From the NCBI RefSeq assembly GCF_008152325.1, contig NZ_CP042243.1, forward strand, positions 2,547,026 through 2,611,025: a stretch of DNA of 64,000 bases, written 5' to 3'. Under the pieces are notes generated by a model. That model made no database searches. It was given only the letters and a program-made list of their open reading frames with translations, and was not told the origin of the DNA. Position numbers and translations under genes: made by a program. Positions 17,423 through 26,115 of the stretch are shown piece by piece. Positions within the stretch are counted from its first letter, which is position 1; each line of letters opens with the position of its first letter. This DNA is from Crassaminicella thermophila. GTDB taxonomy: Bacteria > Bacillota > Clostridia > Peptostreptococcales > Thermotaleaceae.

Positions 17423-19591
17423 TTATCTTTTTAACCAATTATCTGTTACCTTATTAAAATCAATATCATTTGATGGCTCTTTTATCCAATTTCTAAAAAA
17501 TTCTGGGTCATCACTATCTGGCTTAGGATTGACTTCATTTATTCTAACCAAAACAGGACTTCTAACCGCATCGCCCATAATTATTGCATGTCTCTGTGGT
17601 AATACAGAGAGCTGATTTAAAATATCTTCATTTGCTGATGATACTATTTTATTAATATACCTTTGGTCTTCAGGGTTCTGTAGCCTATGTACAATAAATG
17701 TATTACATTGAGATAGAATTGTCCTTGAAAGCTCTGATGGTCTTTGAGAAGAAATAACTAATGATAGACCATATTTTCTTCCCTCTCTAGCAATTCTTTG
17801 GAATATTTTTTTTGAAATAGAAATTCTATCTTTATTTTCATCTATTTCTGGGATATAATTTTGAGCCTCTTCAAGAACCAAAACAATAGGTAGTTTTCCT
17901 CTTTTGTCTTTATATTCTTTAACCTTCTCTATTCTTTGAAGAAACTCTAATATTAATCTTGCAATTAGTCCTGTAATATTCTCCAACACTTCATAGGGTA
18001 AAAGTGACATATCTAAAATTGATATTTGACTAATATTATTTGAATTAGATATGTTTTTATATTCTCCTTCTTCCTTTTGAAACTTATATTTTGTAAAAAT
18101 GTTTTCTTCCTTTAACTCATTATCATCTAAACTTAAAACACCTACTAAATATTTTAGAAAAATTGCTAATGAATTATTAAAATCCTTTTCCTTTAGCATA
18201 AAAGGAATATTAAATCTATCATCAGCATAGAAACTACTCAATCTCATCTTTAAACTTGATAAATATTCTTTATATTTTGATTTTGACTCACCTATATCAT
18301 CTATTGCTGCATCAATATAAGTATTAATAATTTCAATAAAGTTAAAGTACCCAGGAATATCTATATTTGTTTCATTTCTTAGCTCCTTTTTGTTTTCAGC
18401 TTCGACTGCAATATAGTCCTCTTCTCTTTTACTAATAAGATTCTCTAAAACTTGACTTAGTGTTTCAAAATCTAAAGGTCCGTTTACATATTTCCCGTTT
18501 TGCCTCAATTTGCTTTTGCACTCTAACAACTTCTCAAAATCTTCTGAGTATTTACTCTTTAGTTTCTTTGCATTCTCTGAATGTAAAGGAAGTTCATGAT
18601 ATATATAATTTTTTAATTTAAAGTCTCCATTATCAATATTTATTGAATTTATTAGATTAATTATATTATCAACTTGCATCCCTATTAAAGTTTCAGTTAT
18701 ATTAATTTCTTTTTTAGTATCTTCACCTGATGTAAAATCAGTATTTGATTTTGCAATTGCAATAGCTTTCTTTAGTATTGGTGACTGTGTTTGTTCAGAT
18801 GGTTTAAATAAATAATCAAAATCATTGTAATTCATAAACCAAAATGGAACCCTTATCCCATCTTTATCTATCTTAAAAGTGTTTACCCTGTTATTTAAGT
18901 CTGGATTATCAAAGGTAAAAGCTTTACTATATTCTCCATTTGTATCAAAAACTATTATGTGTGCATTCTTAATATATTCACTTTTAATTGTGTTGCCTTC
19001 CTTATATCTGTACTTTGTCTTAAAAACAGTTTGGAGTATACTACTGATTGTACACGATTTCCCAGAACCTGTGTTTCCAAGGATAGCTGCATGCTTTCCG
19101 AAAAACTTGTCAGGGTTTATCTTAATATCAAAGTCAAAAAAAGCAGGAGATTTTCCAATTGGTAAGAAATAATCTTTCTTAAAATCTATCAACTCATCCT
19201 CTAAGGATTGGTCAAAAATTATCTCTAGTTCTTCCTTCATAATATACCAAACTGGATTATCTAGAATTGGAAAATTGTAAACTCCTTGGACATAATTATC
19301 GGAACTGTCAATGGTACCTATCATCGTTGCAATAAGATATCTTTTAGATTTTGGTAATGAAATTGAATTTGAAGACAGTTCTAATTCTGTTTCATCACTT
19401 ATTCTAACTTTTGTTATCAAAGCAACTATTCTTTCAGAACCAATAGGTAAAATAACATATGAGTTAATTCTTGCAATCTCATAGATATCTTGATATCCAC
19501 TCTTATATAAACTTTTAATGTCATTGTCTAATTCAACAGTAACCCTAAAACTATCTACATTGATAACTCTTCCTATGCTCCTTTCGAACAT
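17423..19591 (-). CDS. herA: HerA-family hexameric ATPase/translocase (DUF87)
   Basis: The 722-residue protein starts with a HAS-barrel-like domain (RSIGRVINVDSFRVTVEL), then Walker A LGNTGSGKSC (about residues 171-180), a large insertion, Walker B LPIVLVLEEAQNYI and the sensor/arginine segment VISSQRPSELSRTILSQCNT typical of HerA/VirB4-like pumps. Its first 19 bases overlap the SIR2 gene. In known antiphage SIR2-HerA systems the ATPase hexamer assembles with SIR2 subunits and senses or processes phage DNA. This order and overlap match that arrangement. Confidence 0.88.
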   Translation of the reverse strand: MFERSIGRVINVDSFRVTVELDNDIKSLYKSGYQDIYEIARINSYVILPIGSERIVALITKVRISDETELELSSNSISLPKSKRYLIATMIGTIDSSDNYVQGVYNFPILDNPVWYIMKEELEIIFDQSLEDELIDFKKDYFLPIGKSPAFFDFDIKINPDKFFGKHAAILGNTGSGKSCTISSILQTVFKTKYRYKEGNTIKSEYIKNAHIIVFDTNGEYSKAFTFDNPDLNNRVNTFKIDKDGIRVPFWFMNYNDFDYLFKPSEQTQSPILKKAIAIAKSNTDFTSGEDTKKEINITETLIGMQVDNIINLINSINIDNGDFKLKNYIYHELPLHSENAKKLKSKYSEDFEKLLECKSKLRQNGKYVNGPLDFETLSQVLENLISKREEDYIAVEAENKKELRNETNIDIPGYFNFIEIINTYIDAAIDDIGESKSKYKEYLSSLKMRLSSFYADDRFNIPFMLKEKDFNNSLAIFLKYLVGVLSLDDNELKEENIFTKYKFQKEEGEYKNISNSNNISQISILDMSLLPYEVLENITGLIARLILEFLQRIEKVKEYKDKRGKLPIVLVLEEAQNYIPEIDENKDRISISKKIFQRIAREGRKYGLSLVISSQRPSELSRTILSQCNTFIVHRLQNPEDQRYINKIVSSANEDILNQLSVLPQRHAIIMGDAVRSPVLVRINEVNPKPDSDDPEFFRNWIKEPSNDIDFNKVTDNWLKR

Positions 19592-21012
19592 GACACATCT
19601 TCCTCTCCAATGCCACTCTCATACAATTTCCTTAAAGTACTAGTGACTTTTTCTCTCATTTCTATTTCGTGAAAATTAGGCATTATGTCTGTAGCAAAAG
19701 ATTTAAAGTCTCCTAAATATTCTCCTTGTAGTATTATTATCCTTGGATCTTTTAGGTCTTTAAGTCTATCTATTTCAGGATTTTTTGTTCCTAAATAATC
19801 TATAACTACAAGAGTAAAGCTTGGAATGGAAAGAGCTTGATATATTATATCATTTATATGTTCATCGCAAAAACTATATCCTATACAGAATAATACAGAT
19901 TGAGATTGAGTTATTGTTGCAGCAAACTGCCTAAACAATTCAGAATAAGGGAAATCTAAAGTGTATTCTTTTTTACATGAAGTTGGATATATAATTAAGT
20001 TACCTGCTAGCTCTAGATTGTTTCTGATTAAATCTATTGGCTTTTCAACTAATCCATATTGATTGAAGGTATCTAATTTATCCTGTAGCCATGAAATTGA
20101 ACCGTGTAATTTAAAATATCTAATTACTCTTTCAACTCTTCTAACCTTACCCTCTGTAGTTGTTCCTGGATAATATATATCATAATCATATGATTCTGGC
20201 TTAAATGTTCTTTTATGAAATCCTGTAAAACCATCTATGTATTGTACTCCTAATTCATCAAAGCTATTTTCAAAAGCTAAATCATAATTTGTTGTAAATA
20301 TGTTTACCCTTTTTAAGTTAAGTGGTCTTTGTAGTAATGCTTTTATCAACTTCTTGTGATAATAATATTTCCCATTATCTTGCATAATCTGTTTTATATT
20401 TGGATTAGATTTTGCAAACCGGTTTTCTTCTAATGAAATACTATCTAAATCACATAATTTAAACAGTTCTTGCTTTATTATTTTAATTAGCATATCTAAT
20501 TTTTCAATATCTTCTTTTTCTTTTAATTCATCACATATATGAACTTTCTTAGACTTTTCTAGTACGAATTTCAATCCTAATAGATAATTTAAGAATTGCT
20601 CTAAAGGTATATTTATTTCTTCATCTTTAGTTCTACTAACAATATCAACAGCACTAAACTGCTTAATAAGATTATTAAACAATTTTTTAATATTTGTATC
20701 CTCATTAATCTTATCTTCTATTTGTTTTGGTATCTGTCTAATAGAGATAGAGCCAAGATGAATTGAACTACCAGCTCCAAATAAAAAACTTACATTATCT
20801 AACTGTAAATAATTTTTTAAATATAGTCTGATTTTATCTGTAATTTTTTTAAATTCTTCTTGTTTATCTTCATAACCTTTGGTTTTAATACATTCAACAC
20901 ATTCTTCTTTACCAATTGATTTGCAAAAATCTTTTAGCCAGTCTTTACCTCCGACATAGAAATTGCTTTTGCAAAGTTTTTCAATTCCATCATTAGTAAT
21001 ATTAATGCACAT
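19573..21012 (-). CDS. SIR2-family NADase of a SIR2-HerA defence system
   Basis: The 479-residue protein has SIR2 nucleotide-binding motifs: FLFGAGSSIHLGS (about residues 77-89), FTTNYDLAFENSF (239-251), catalytic histidine in KLHGSISW (301-308) and GYSFCDEHIND (378-388). A roughly 70-residue N-terminal helical part precedes the fold. By analogy with ThsA, DSR and SIR2-HerA, it probably degrades NAD+ when phage is sensed. It is the first gene of a three-gene operon, with GGAGGG before its ATG, and overlaps herA by 19 bases. Confidence 0.87.
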   Translation of the reverse strand: MCINITNDGIEKLCKSNFYVGGKDWLKDFCKSIGKEECVECIKTKGYEDKQEEFKKITDKIRLYLKNYLQLDNVSFLFGAGSSIHLGSISIRQIPKQIEDKINEDTNIKKLFNNLIKQFSAVDIVSRTKDEEINIPLEQFLNYLLGLKFVLEKSKKVHICDELKEKEDIEKLDMLIKIIKQELFKLCDLDSISLEENRFAKSNPNIKQIMQDNGKYYYHKKLIKALLQRPLNLKRVNIFTTNYDLAFENSFDELGVQYIDGFTGFHKRTFKPESYDYDIYYPGTTTEGKVRRVERVIRYFKLHGSISWLQDKLDTFNQYGLVEKPIDLIRNNLELAGNLIIYPTSCKKEYTLDFPYSELFRQFAATITQSQSVLFCIGYSFCDEHINDIIYQALSIPSFTLVVIDYLGTKNPEIDRLKDLKDPRIIILQGEYLGDFKSFATDIMPNFHEIEMREKVTSTLRKLYESGIGEEDVSCSKGA

Positions 21013-22071
21013 ACTATCCCTCCATTCAGCACATAATATTTACTTATTCGATTTAATTACATAATTTTCCTTGTTTTTGTAAAACTTTGTTATTAAATAT
21101 CAATTTGTGTCCATTTACATCTAATATATATAAAAAGATAAATTAATTAATCTTAAATAATAATATTTATTACCTATATTGTACTAATAGATTTCATGAA
21201 ATAGTAAAAAGGTTCAGTTGTACACTCAAAAAAACTCCTCCTAACTTCAAACCACCCTCAACCCCAGTCCTCTTCTCCCTTTCACACTATTCTCCTTAAA
21301 ACTTAATAATAAAAAAATCCTCCTAAAGTCCCTTATATCTTAACCCTGTTTTTACCAAATCTGGAGTTCAAAAATGATAAAGAAGTCGTCATAAAATATA
21401 GGATAAGTTTAAAGAATTAAGGGGTAAGGATTGCTTCTTTTTCTCCTTATTCTTTAATCCTTTTTCTAGTCTCTAAATCTATTTAATCCATCTATTTATC
21501 TTTTATATTTAAGTATTTTAAAGACTTTGAAGGCTTTTAAATTTTCTTTTTCTATTTTATTTTCTATATAATAATCTATCTAGTTCTTCTATTTTATCTT
21601 CTCTTTTTCTTTTCTATTTCTGTTATCCATAAATAAAAAAATCATAATTCTAATGCTCAAAACTGGCATTGAATCATGATTTTTTATGACAACTTTTTAT
21701 TATTATTAGGTCAAGTTTTTTATTAGTTAGGATGAGTTTTTTATTGTTGTACATCAGTCATTAATATCTATGACTGAACCTTTTTACCTTATTCATTCGA
21801 CACATTTTTTTAATATATAGATTATTAAAAAGAAAATGAGCCAAGTAAAAATGAGTTTTTTTGTTTCTCATTATTATTTGACTCATTAAATCTTTTTTTC
21901 AATCAAATACCAACAAATAGTTTGAATTTTTTACATAAATATATTCTGTCCGACCTTTTTTCACAACTACATTTATTTTACTAGCTCATTTTTTCTTTTA
22001 GTCAAACTTTTTTTCAAATAATCAAACTTTTTTTCAATTCGACACACATTTGTTATCTAAAATACATACCC
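21013..22071. other. 1-kb non-coding AT-rich region
   Basis: No credible gene is seen in over 1 kb. It contains a 15-bp inverted repeat, GTAAAAAGGTTCAGT at 21204-21218 and its complement at 21773-21787, followed in each case by TGTAC-like sequence. It also has a terminator hairpin (21635-21686), an imperfect stem with arms near 21838 and 21887 (AATGAG/CTCATT), and tandem tcaaactttttttcaa units near 22004 and 22021. It may be a decayed mobile element between the defence island and the conserved glmS gene. Confidence 0.5.
21635..21686 (-). terminator. Terminator downstream of glmS
   Basis: An imperfect stem of about 20 bp (AAAAAATCAT.ATTC.ATGC with its complement) has a 9-base loop and T-rich flanks on both strands, so it may work in both directions. 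It lies about 385 bases past the glmS stop. Confidence 0.6.
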
Positions 22072-23901
22072 CTACTCCACAGTAACTGACTTTGCAAGAT
22101 TTTTTGGCTTATCTACATCACAACCCCTTGCCACTGCTATATAATATGCTAGTATTTGTAGTGGAATCACACTTAATATTGGTGTAAGCTCATCTAATGT
22201 ATCTGGTATATAAATTACTTTGTCTGCTGATTTTTCAATTTCTTTATTGCCCTTCTTAGCAACACCAATTACATATGCTCCTCTTGCACGTACTTCTTGA
22301 ATATTTGAAAGCATCTTATCATAAAGCTTATCCTGAGTTGCTAGTGCTACAACAAGTCTTCCTTCTTCAATAAGAGCGATTGTTCCATGCTTTAGCTCTC
22401 CTGCTGCAATAGCTTCTGAATGAATATATGATATTTCTTTTAATTTTAATGATCCTTCATATGCAACAGTTACATCTAATCCCCTACCGATATAAAATAC
22501 ATTTTCATTGTTAAATTGTTCATCTGCTAACTGTTGAATAGTTTCATGATCATCTAAAATTGCTTGAATCTTATCTGGCATCTCTTTTAATTCTTTAATG
22601 TAAGCTTTGTATTGTTCCTCTGTTAGTGTTCCTTTTGTCATTGCCATATGCAGTGACAAAAGATACATAGATATAAGCTGAGTTGTATATGCTTTTGTTG
22701 ATGCTACTGCAATTTCTGGTCCTGCCCAAGTATAGAATACATCATCTGATTCTCTTGCTACAGAAGAACCCACCACGTTAACGACTGATAAAATTCTTGC
22801 ACCTTTTCTTTTCGCTTCTCTAAGTGCTGCTAAAGTATCTAAGGTTTCTCCTGATTGACTTACTGCAATGAATAGTGTATTTTCATCTACAAATGGATCT
22901 CTATATCGAAACTCTGATGCCACTTCTACATCCACTGGAATTTTTGCAAATTTTTCAATAGCATATTTCCCTACTAATCCTGCATGATATGCAGTACCAC
23001 AAGCTACAATATATACTTTATTGATTTTATCTAAATCTTCTTTTGTAATTTTAATTCCATCAAGTACAATATTATCTTCCTTATCTAGTCTTCTGTGTAG
23101 TGTTTCATATACTCCTCTTGGCTGCTCGTTGATTTCTTTCATCATAAAATGCGCATATCCTTCTTTTTCTGCTGCTTCTGCATCCCAAGTCACTTTAAAT
23201 ACATCTCTTTTTACTTCTTGTCTTAACTCATTAAATATTTTTACACCTTCTTTTGTAAGCAATACTACCTCATCATTTTCAATCAAGTATATATCTCTTG
23301 TATACTTTAATAAGGCTGGAATATCAGATGCAATAAAATTTTCATTTTCTCCAAGACCTACTATAAGTGGACTATCCTTTCTTACAGCTACAATTTTGTC
23401 TGGTTCATCTTTACAGATTACACCTATTGCATAAGCTCCTTCCATTTTATCAATTGCTTTATATACTGCATCTAGTAAGTCTCCATCATAAAAATAATCA
23501 ATCAAATGAGCAATTACTTCAGAGTCTGTTTCTGATTGAAAATGATCGCCATTTACTTCTATTAACCATTCTTTTAGTTTCATATAATTTTCAATAATTC
23601 CATTGTGAATAAGCGCAATACTTCCAGAACAGTTTGTATGAGGATGTGAATTTCGATCGGATGGCTCTCCATGTGTTGCCCATCTTGTATGCCCAATCCC
23701 TAATGTTCCTTTTATCGTTTCTTTTTGTAAGTTTTCTTCTAATATACTGATTCTTCCTTTAAATTTTCTAACCTTTATTTCATCTTGATCAAATATAGCA
23801 ACTCCAGCTGAGTCATATCCTCTATATTCAAGTTTTGACAATCCCTCTATCAATATAGGTGCTACCTCTTTTTCTCCAATGTATCCAACAATTCCACACA
23901 T
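22072..23901 (-). CDS. glmS: Glutamine--fructose-6-phosphate aminotransferase (isomerizing)
   Basis: The 609-residue enzyme makes glucosamine-6-phosphate from fructose-6-phosphate and glutamine, the first step toward UDP-GlcNAc. It starts MCGIVGYIG so that Cys2 becomes the N-terminal nucleophile; an upstream in-frame ATG at 23919 would block this and is rejected. The glutaminase domain (HTRWATHGEPSDRNSHPH) is followed by two SIS domains (SQSGETLDTL) and the C-terminal DKPKNLAKSVTVE. AGGAG precedes the start. Expression should be shut off by the glmS ribozyme just upstream. Confidence 0.97.
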   Translation of the reverse strand: MCGIVGYIGEKEVAPILIEGLSKLEYRGYDSAGVAIFDQDEIKVRKFKGRISILEENLQKETIKGTLGIGHTRWATHGEPSDRNSHPHTNCSGSIALIHNGIIENYMKLKEWLIEVNGDHFQSETDSEVIAHLIDYFYDGDLLDAVYKAIDKMEGAYAIGVICKDEPDKIVAVRKDSPLIVGLGENENFIASDIPALLKYTRDIYLIENDEVVLLTKEGVKIFNELRQEVKRDVFKVTWDAEAAEKEGYAHFMMKEINEQPRGVYETLHRRLDKEDNIVLDGIKITKEDLDKINKVYIVACGTAYHAGLVGKYAIEKFAKIPVDVEVASEFRYRDPFVDENTLFIAVSQSGETLDTLAALREAKRKGARILSVVNVVGSSVARESDDVFYTWAGPEIAVASTKAYTTQLISMYLLSLHMAMTKGTLTEEQYKAYIKELKEMPDKIQAILDDHETIQQLADEQFNNENVFYIGRGLDVTVAYEGSLKLKEISYIHSEAIAAGELKHGTIALIEEGRLVVALATQDKLYDKMLSNIQEVRARGAYVIGVAKKGNKEIEKSADKVIYIPDTLDELTPILSVIPLQILAYYIAVARGCDVDKPKNLAKSVTVE

Positions 23902-24024
23902 ATTTATATCTCCTCTCAAAATTATTTAATTTTCTCTGTTTTTGGCAATAAAATACCCTAGGTAGTACTTGATAAAAATTACTACCCTATTTACATATAA
24001 TCCGAACAATTTGATATATTATCA

Positions 24025-24174
24025 CCCGAGCCTATTTGTCCCCCCAATCACTTGGAAGTTTTGTAAGCTCTTTATCGGTGGTGATACACCGCAGGGCATC
24101 CGCCGAAAACTCGATAAACCCTGTCCTCGTCAACTTAAATCTTTTTTTCCGATTATGATTTAAGTTCTGGCGCT
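24025..24174 (-). ncRNA. glmS ribozyme (glucosamine-6-phosphate-activated)
   Basis: Read on the minus strand, the segment has the hallmark order GCGCCAGAACT, an AT-rich P1 extension, GACGAGGAC, GGGTTTATCGAG, TTCGGCGGATGCCC and the 3' GC-rich part ending near GGCTCGGGTG. The self-cleavage site is expected between 24174 and 24173, just before GCGCC. It lies in the 5' leader of glmS. Binding of glucosamine-6-phosphate triggers cleavage and mRNA decay. Confidence 0.95.
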
Positions 24175-24260
24175 TTTGTTTTATTTTAAATTATCTATTC
24201 ATACATTACCTATAACATCACCCCTTTCCACATTTTATGCTATATAAAAGAAAATAAACT

Positions 24261-24294
24261 GCAAGAGATTAGGAAAACACATCCAATCTCTTGC
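24261..24294 (-). terminator. Terminator between glmM and glmS
   Basis: A perfect 10-bp stem GCAAGAGATT/AATCTCTTGC, extended by an internal GGA/TCC pair, is followed on the minus strand by a T-rich stretch. It lies 53 bases past glmM, so glmS is likely to have its own promoter or depend on partial readthrough. Confidence 0.75.
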
Positions 24295-24346
24295 TAGAAT
24301 TTATCCCTTTATTACAATTTATGCAATAAATTTTAGTTCTGTGATG

Positions 24347-25693
24347 TTATGCCAATCTTTCTTCGATTAGTTTTGCTAATCCTTCACTTAATACCTTTAA
24401 TTGACTCTCATCCTTCCCTTCAATCATTACTCTTACAATTGGTTCTGTTCCTGAAGGCCTTATAAGTACCCTTCCTTCTCCATCCATTAGTTTTTCTAAT
24501 TTTTCAATTTCTTCAGCAATAACTGGATCTTCCATATACTTTGATTTCTTATCATTACTTACCTTTGCATTTACTAAAACTTGAGGATAAGTAGTCATCA
24601 TACTTGCTAACTTTGATACGGACTGATTTTTCTCCTTTACAACACTTAAAAACTGAAGCGCTGAAAGCAGTCCATCTCCTGTAGTATTATGCTCTAAAAA
24701 TATGATGTGTCCCGATTGTTCTCCACCAAGGACATATCCTTCTTCTTTCATCTTCTCTAGTACGTATCTATCTCCTACTTTTGTTTTTACTACTTTGCAT
24801 CCTTTCTTTTCTAATGCTTTCTCTAGTCCTATATTGCTCATAACCGTAGCCACTACTGTATCATGCGGAAGCTTTCCTTTTTCTTTTAAGCTACTTCCAC
24901 ATATTGTAAGGATCTTGTCCCCATCTACAATTTGCCCTTTTTCATCTACCGCAATAAGTCTGTCAGCATCTCCATCAAAAGCTAACCCTACATCAGCACC
25001 CCAATCGAGAACAAGCCTTTGTACTTCTTCAGGATGTGTAGATCCACAATTTAGATTAATATTAAATCCATCTGGCTTATGGTGAATAATTTTTATTTCA
25101 GCGCCCAATGCAGATAATACAGAAGGAGCTGCTACATAAGATGCCCCATTGGCACAATCAACAGCAATCTTCATCCCTCTTAAATCTACATCTATTGTAC
25201 TTTTTAAGAAGTTTGCATATTGCTTTATAGCATCATCAATTTCAATCTTTCTTCCAAGATCCTTTCCTGATGGATGAATGTCAATTTCTTTATCATTAAG
25301 TATCATATCTTCTATCTTCTCTTCAATTTCATCTGGCAATTTAAATCCATTTTTATTAAAAAACTTTATACCATTGTATTCAACTGGATTATGAGAAGCT
25401 GAAATAACAATTCCAGCATCTGCTTCATAATGACGTGTTAAATATGACACAGCAGGTGTTGGTACAACCCCTACACATAAACAATCTGATCCTGTTGACA
25501 ATATTCCTGCAACTAATGCAGCTTCTAGCATATCTCCTGATATTCTTGTATCTTTCCCTATAACAATTTTTGCTTTTTTCTTTCCATTTGTAAGTATATA
25601 AGAACCAATTCTCCCTAGTTTATACGCTAAATCTGCCGTCAATTCTATGTTTGCAATACCTCTTACTCCATCAGTCCCAAACAACTTTCCCAT
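24347..25693 (-). CDS. glmM: Phosphoglucosamine mutase
   Basis: The 448-residue enzyme converts glucosamine-6-phosphate to glucosamine-1-phosphate. It begins MGKLFGTDGVRGIAN and has the phosphoserine loop GIVISASHNPVEYNGIK, the metal loop DGDADR and the sugar/phosphate loops GGEQSGH and RPSGTEPIVRVM. In many Firmicutes glmM follows cdaA-cdaR; here those genes lie 11.5 kb away on the same strand. A sigma70-type promoter lies upstream. Confidence 0.96.
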   Translation of the reverse strand: MGKLFGTDGVRGIANIELTADLAYKLGRIGSYILTNGKKKAKIVIGKDTRISGDMLEAALVAGILSTGSDCLCVGVVPTPAVSYLTRHYEADAGIVISASHNPVEYNGIKFFNKNGFKLPDEIEEKIEDMILNDKEIDIHPSGKDLGRKIEIDDAIKQYANFLKSTIDVDLRGMKIAVDCANGASYVAAPSVLSALGAEIKIIHHKPDGFNINLNCGSTHPEEVQRLVLDWGADVGLAFDGDADRLIAVDEKGQIVDGDKILTICGSSLKEKGKLPHDTVVATVMSNIGLEKALEKKGCKVVKTKVGDRYVLEKMKEEGYVLGGEQSGHIIFLEHNTTGDGLLSALQFLSVVKEKNQSVSKLASMMTTYPQVLVNAKVSNDKKSKYMEDPVIAEEIEKLEKLMDGEGRVLIRPSGTEPIVRVMIEGKDESQLKVLSEGLAKLIEERLA

Positions 25694-25768
25694 CTGATTA
25701 GACTCCTCTCGTAATAGTCTATCACTTTTTCTTACTCTATTATATGTGTAAACATAAATAGTGAATCT

Positions 25769-25797
25769 ATATTATTTTATCATATTTGAAAAGTCAA
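25769..25797 (-). promoter_or_regulatory. Sigma70-type promoter of glmM
   Basis: On the minus strand TTGACT (25792-25797) and TAATAT (25769-25774) are 17 bases apart. The expected start of transcription is about 65 bases before the glmM start codon. It indicates that glmM has its own promoter after separation from cdaR. Confidence 0.65.
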
Positions 25798-25827
25798 TTC
25801 AATTTTACTACAAGCCTTTTTATTCCA

Positions 25828-26073
25828 ATACTTCTAAATAATATATATAATTGAAAAATCACGCTCATAAACAAAGCTTTAGAGAAAACTAAGATTCATA
25901 ATTTAGAAAAATCCTAACGCACCTAATCAAGACGTCCTGTCTTGTATGATGCTGGCTTAGCGTCCATGCTAAGCCTACGAATTTTTCTGAAATTCTTTAT
26001 CAAGTTTTCTTTGCTAAAGCTTTGCAATTATTCGCTTTTATTTTTCAATTATAATAATTCTATTTTGTATACA
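25828..26073 (-). repeat. Structured palindromic element, copy A
   Basis: This is the reverse complement of the elements at 35251-35500 and 39526-39777. The core has GGCTTAGC/GCTAAGCC and CAAGAC-AGGAC-GTCTTG hairpins, and long flanking arms pair with each other (CTTTAGCAAAGAAAACTT with AAGTTTTCTCTAAAG). The end nearest glmM is the most diverged. It fills the gap between cstA and glmM and carries no gene. Confidence 0.8.
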
Positions 26074-26079
26074 GTCTAA

Positions 26080-26115
26080 GCATAAAAAAGATGGCTTTCG
26101 CCATCTTTTTTATGC
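26080..26115 (-). terminator. Strong terminator at the cstA stop
   Basis: A perfect 16-bp stem, GCATAAAAAAGATGGC with its complement, has a 4-base loop. It contains the cstA stop codon and has A/T runs on both sides, so it may act in both directions. Confidence 0.85.

Noticed and set aside
24261-24294. Regulatory riboswitch in the glmM-glmS gap
   Set aside because: A simple perfect stem followed by T on the minus strand is explained as a terminator; the ribozyme is the separate segment further down.
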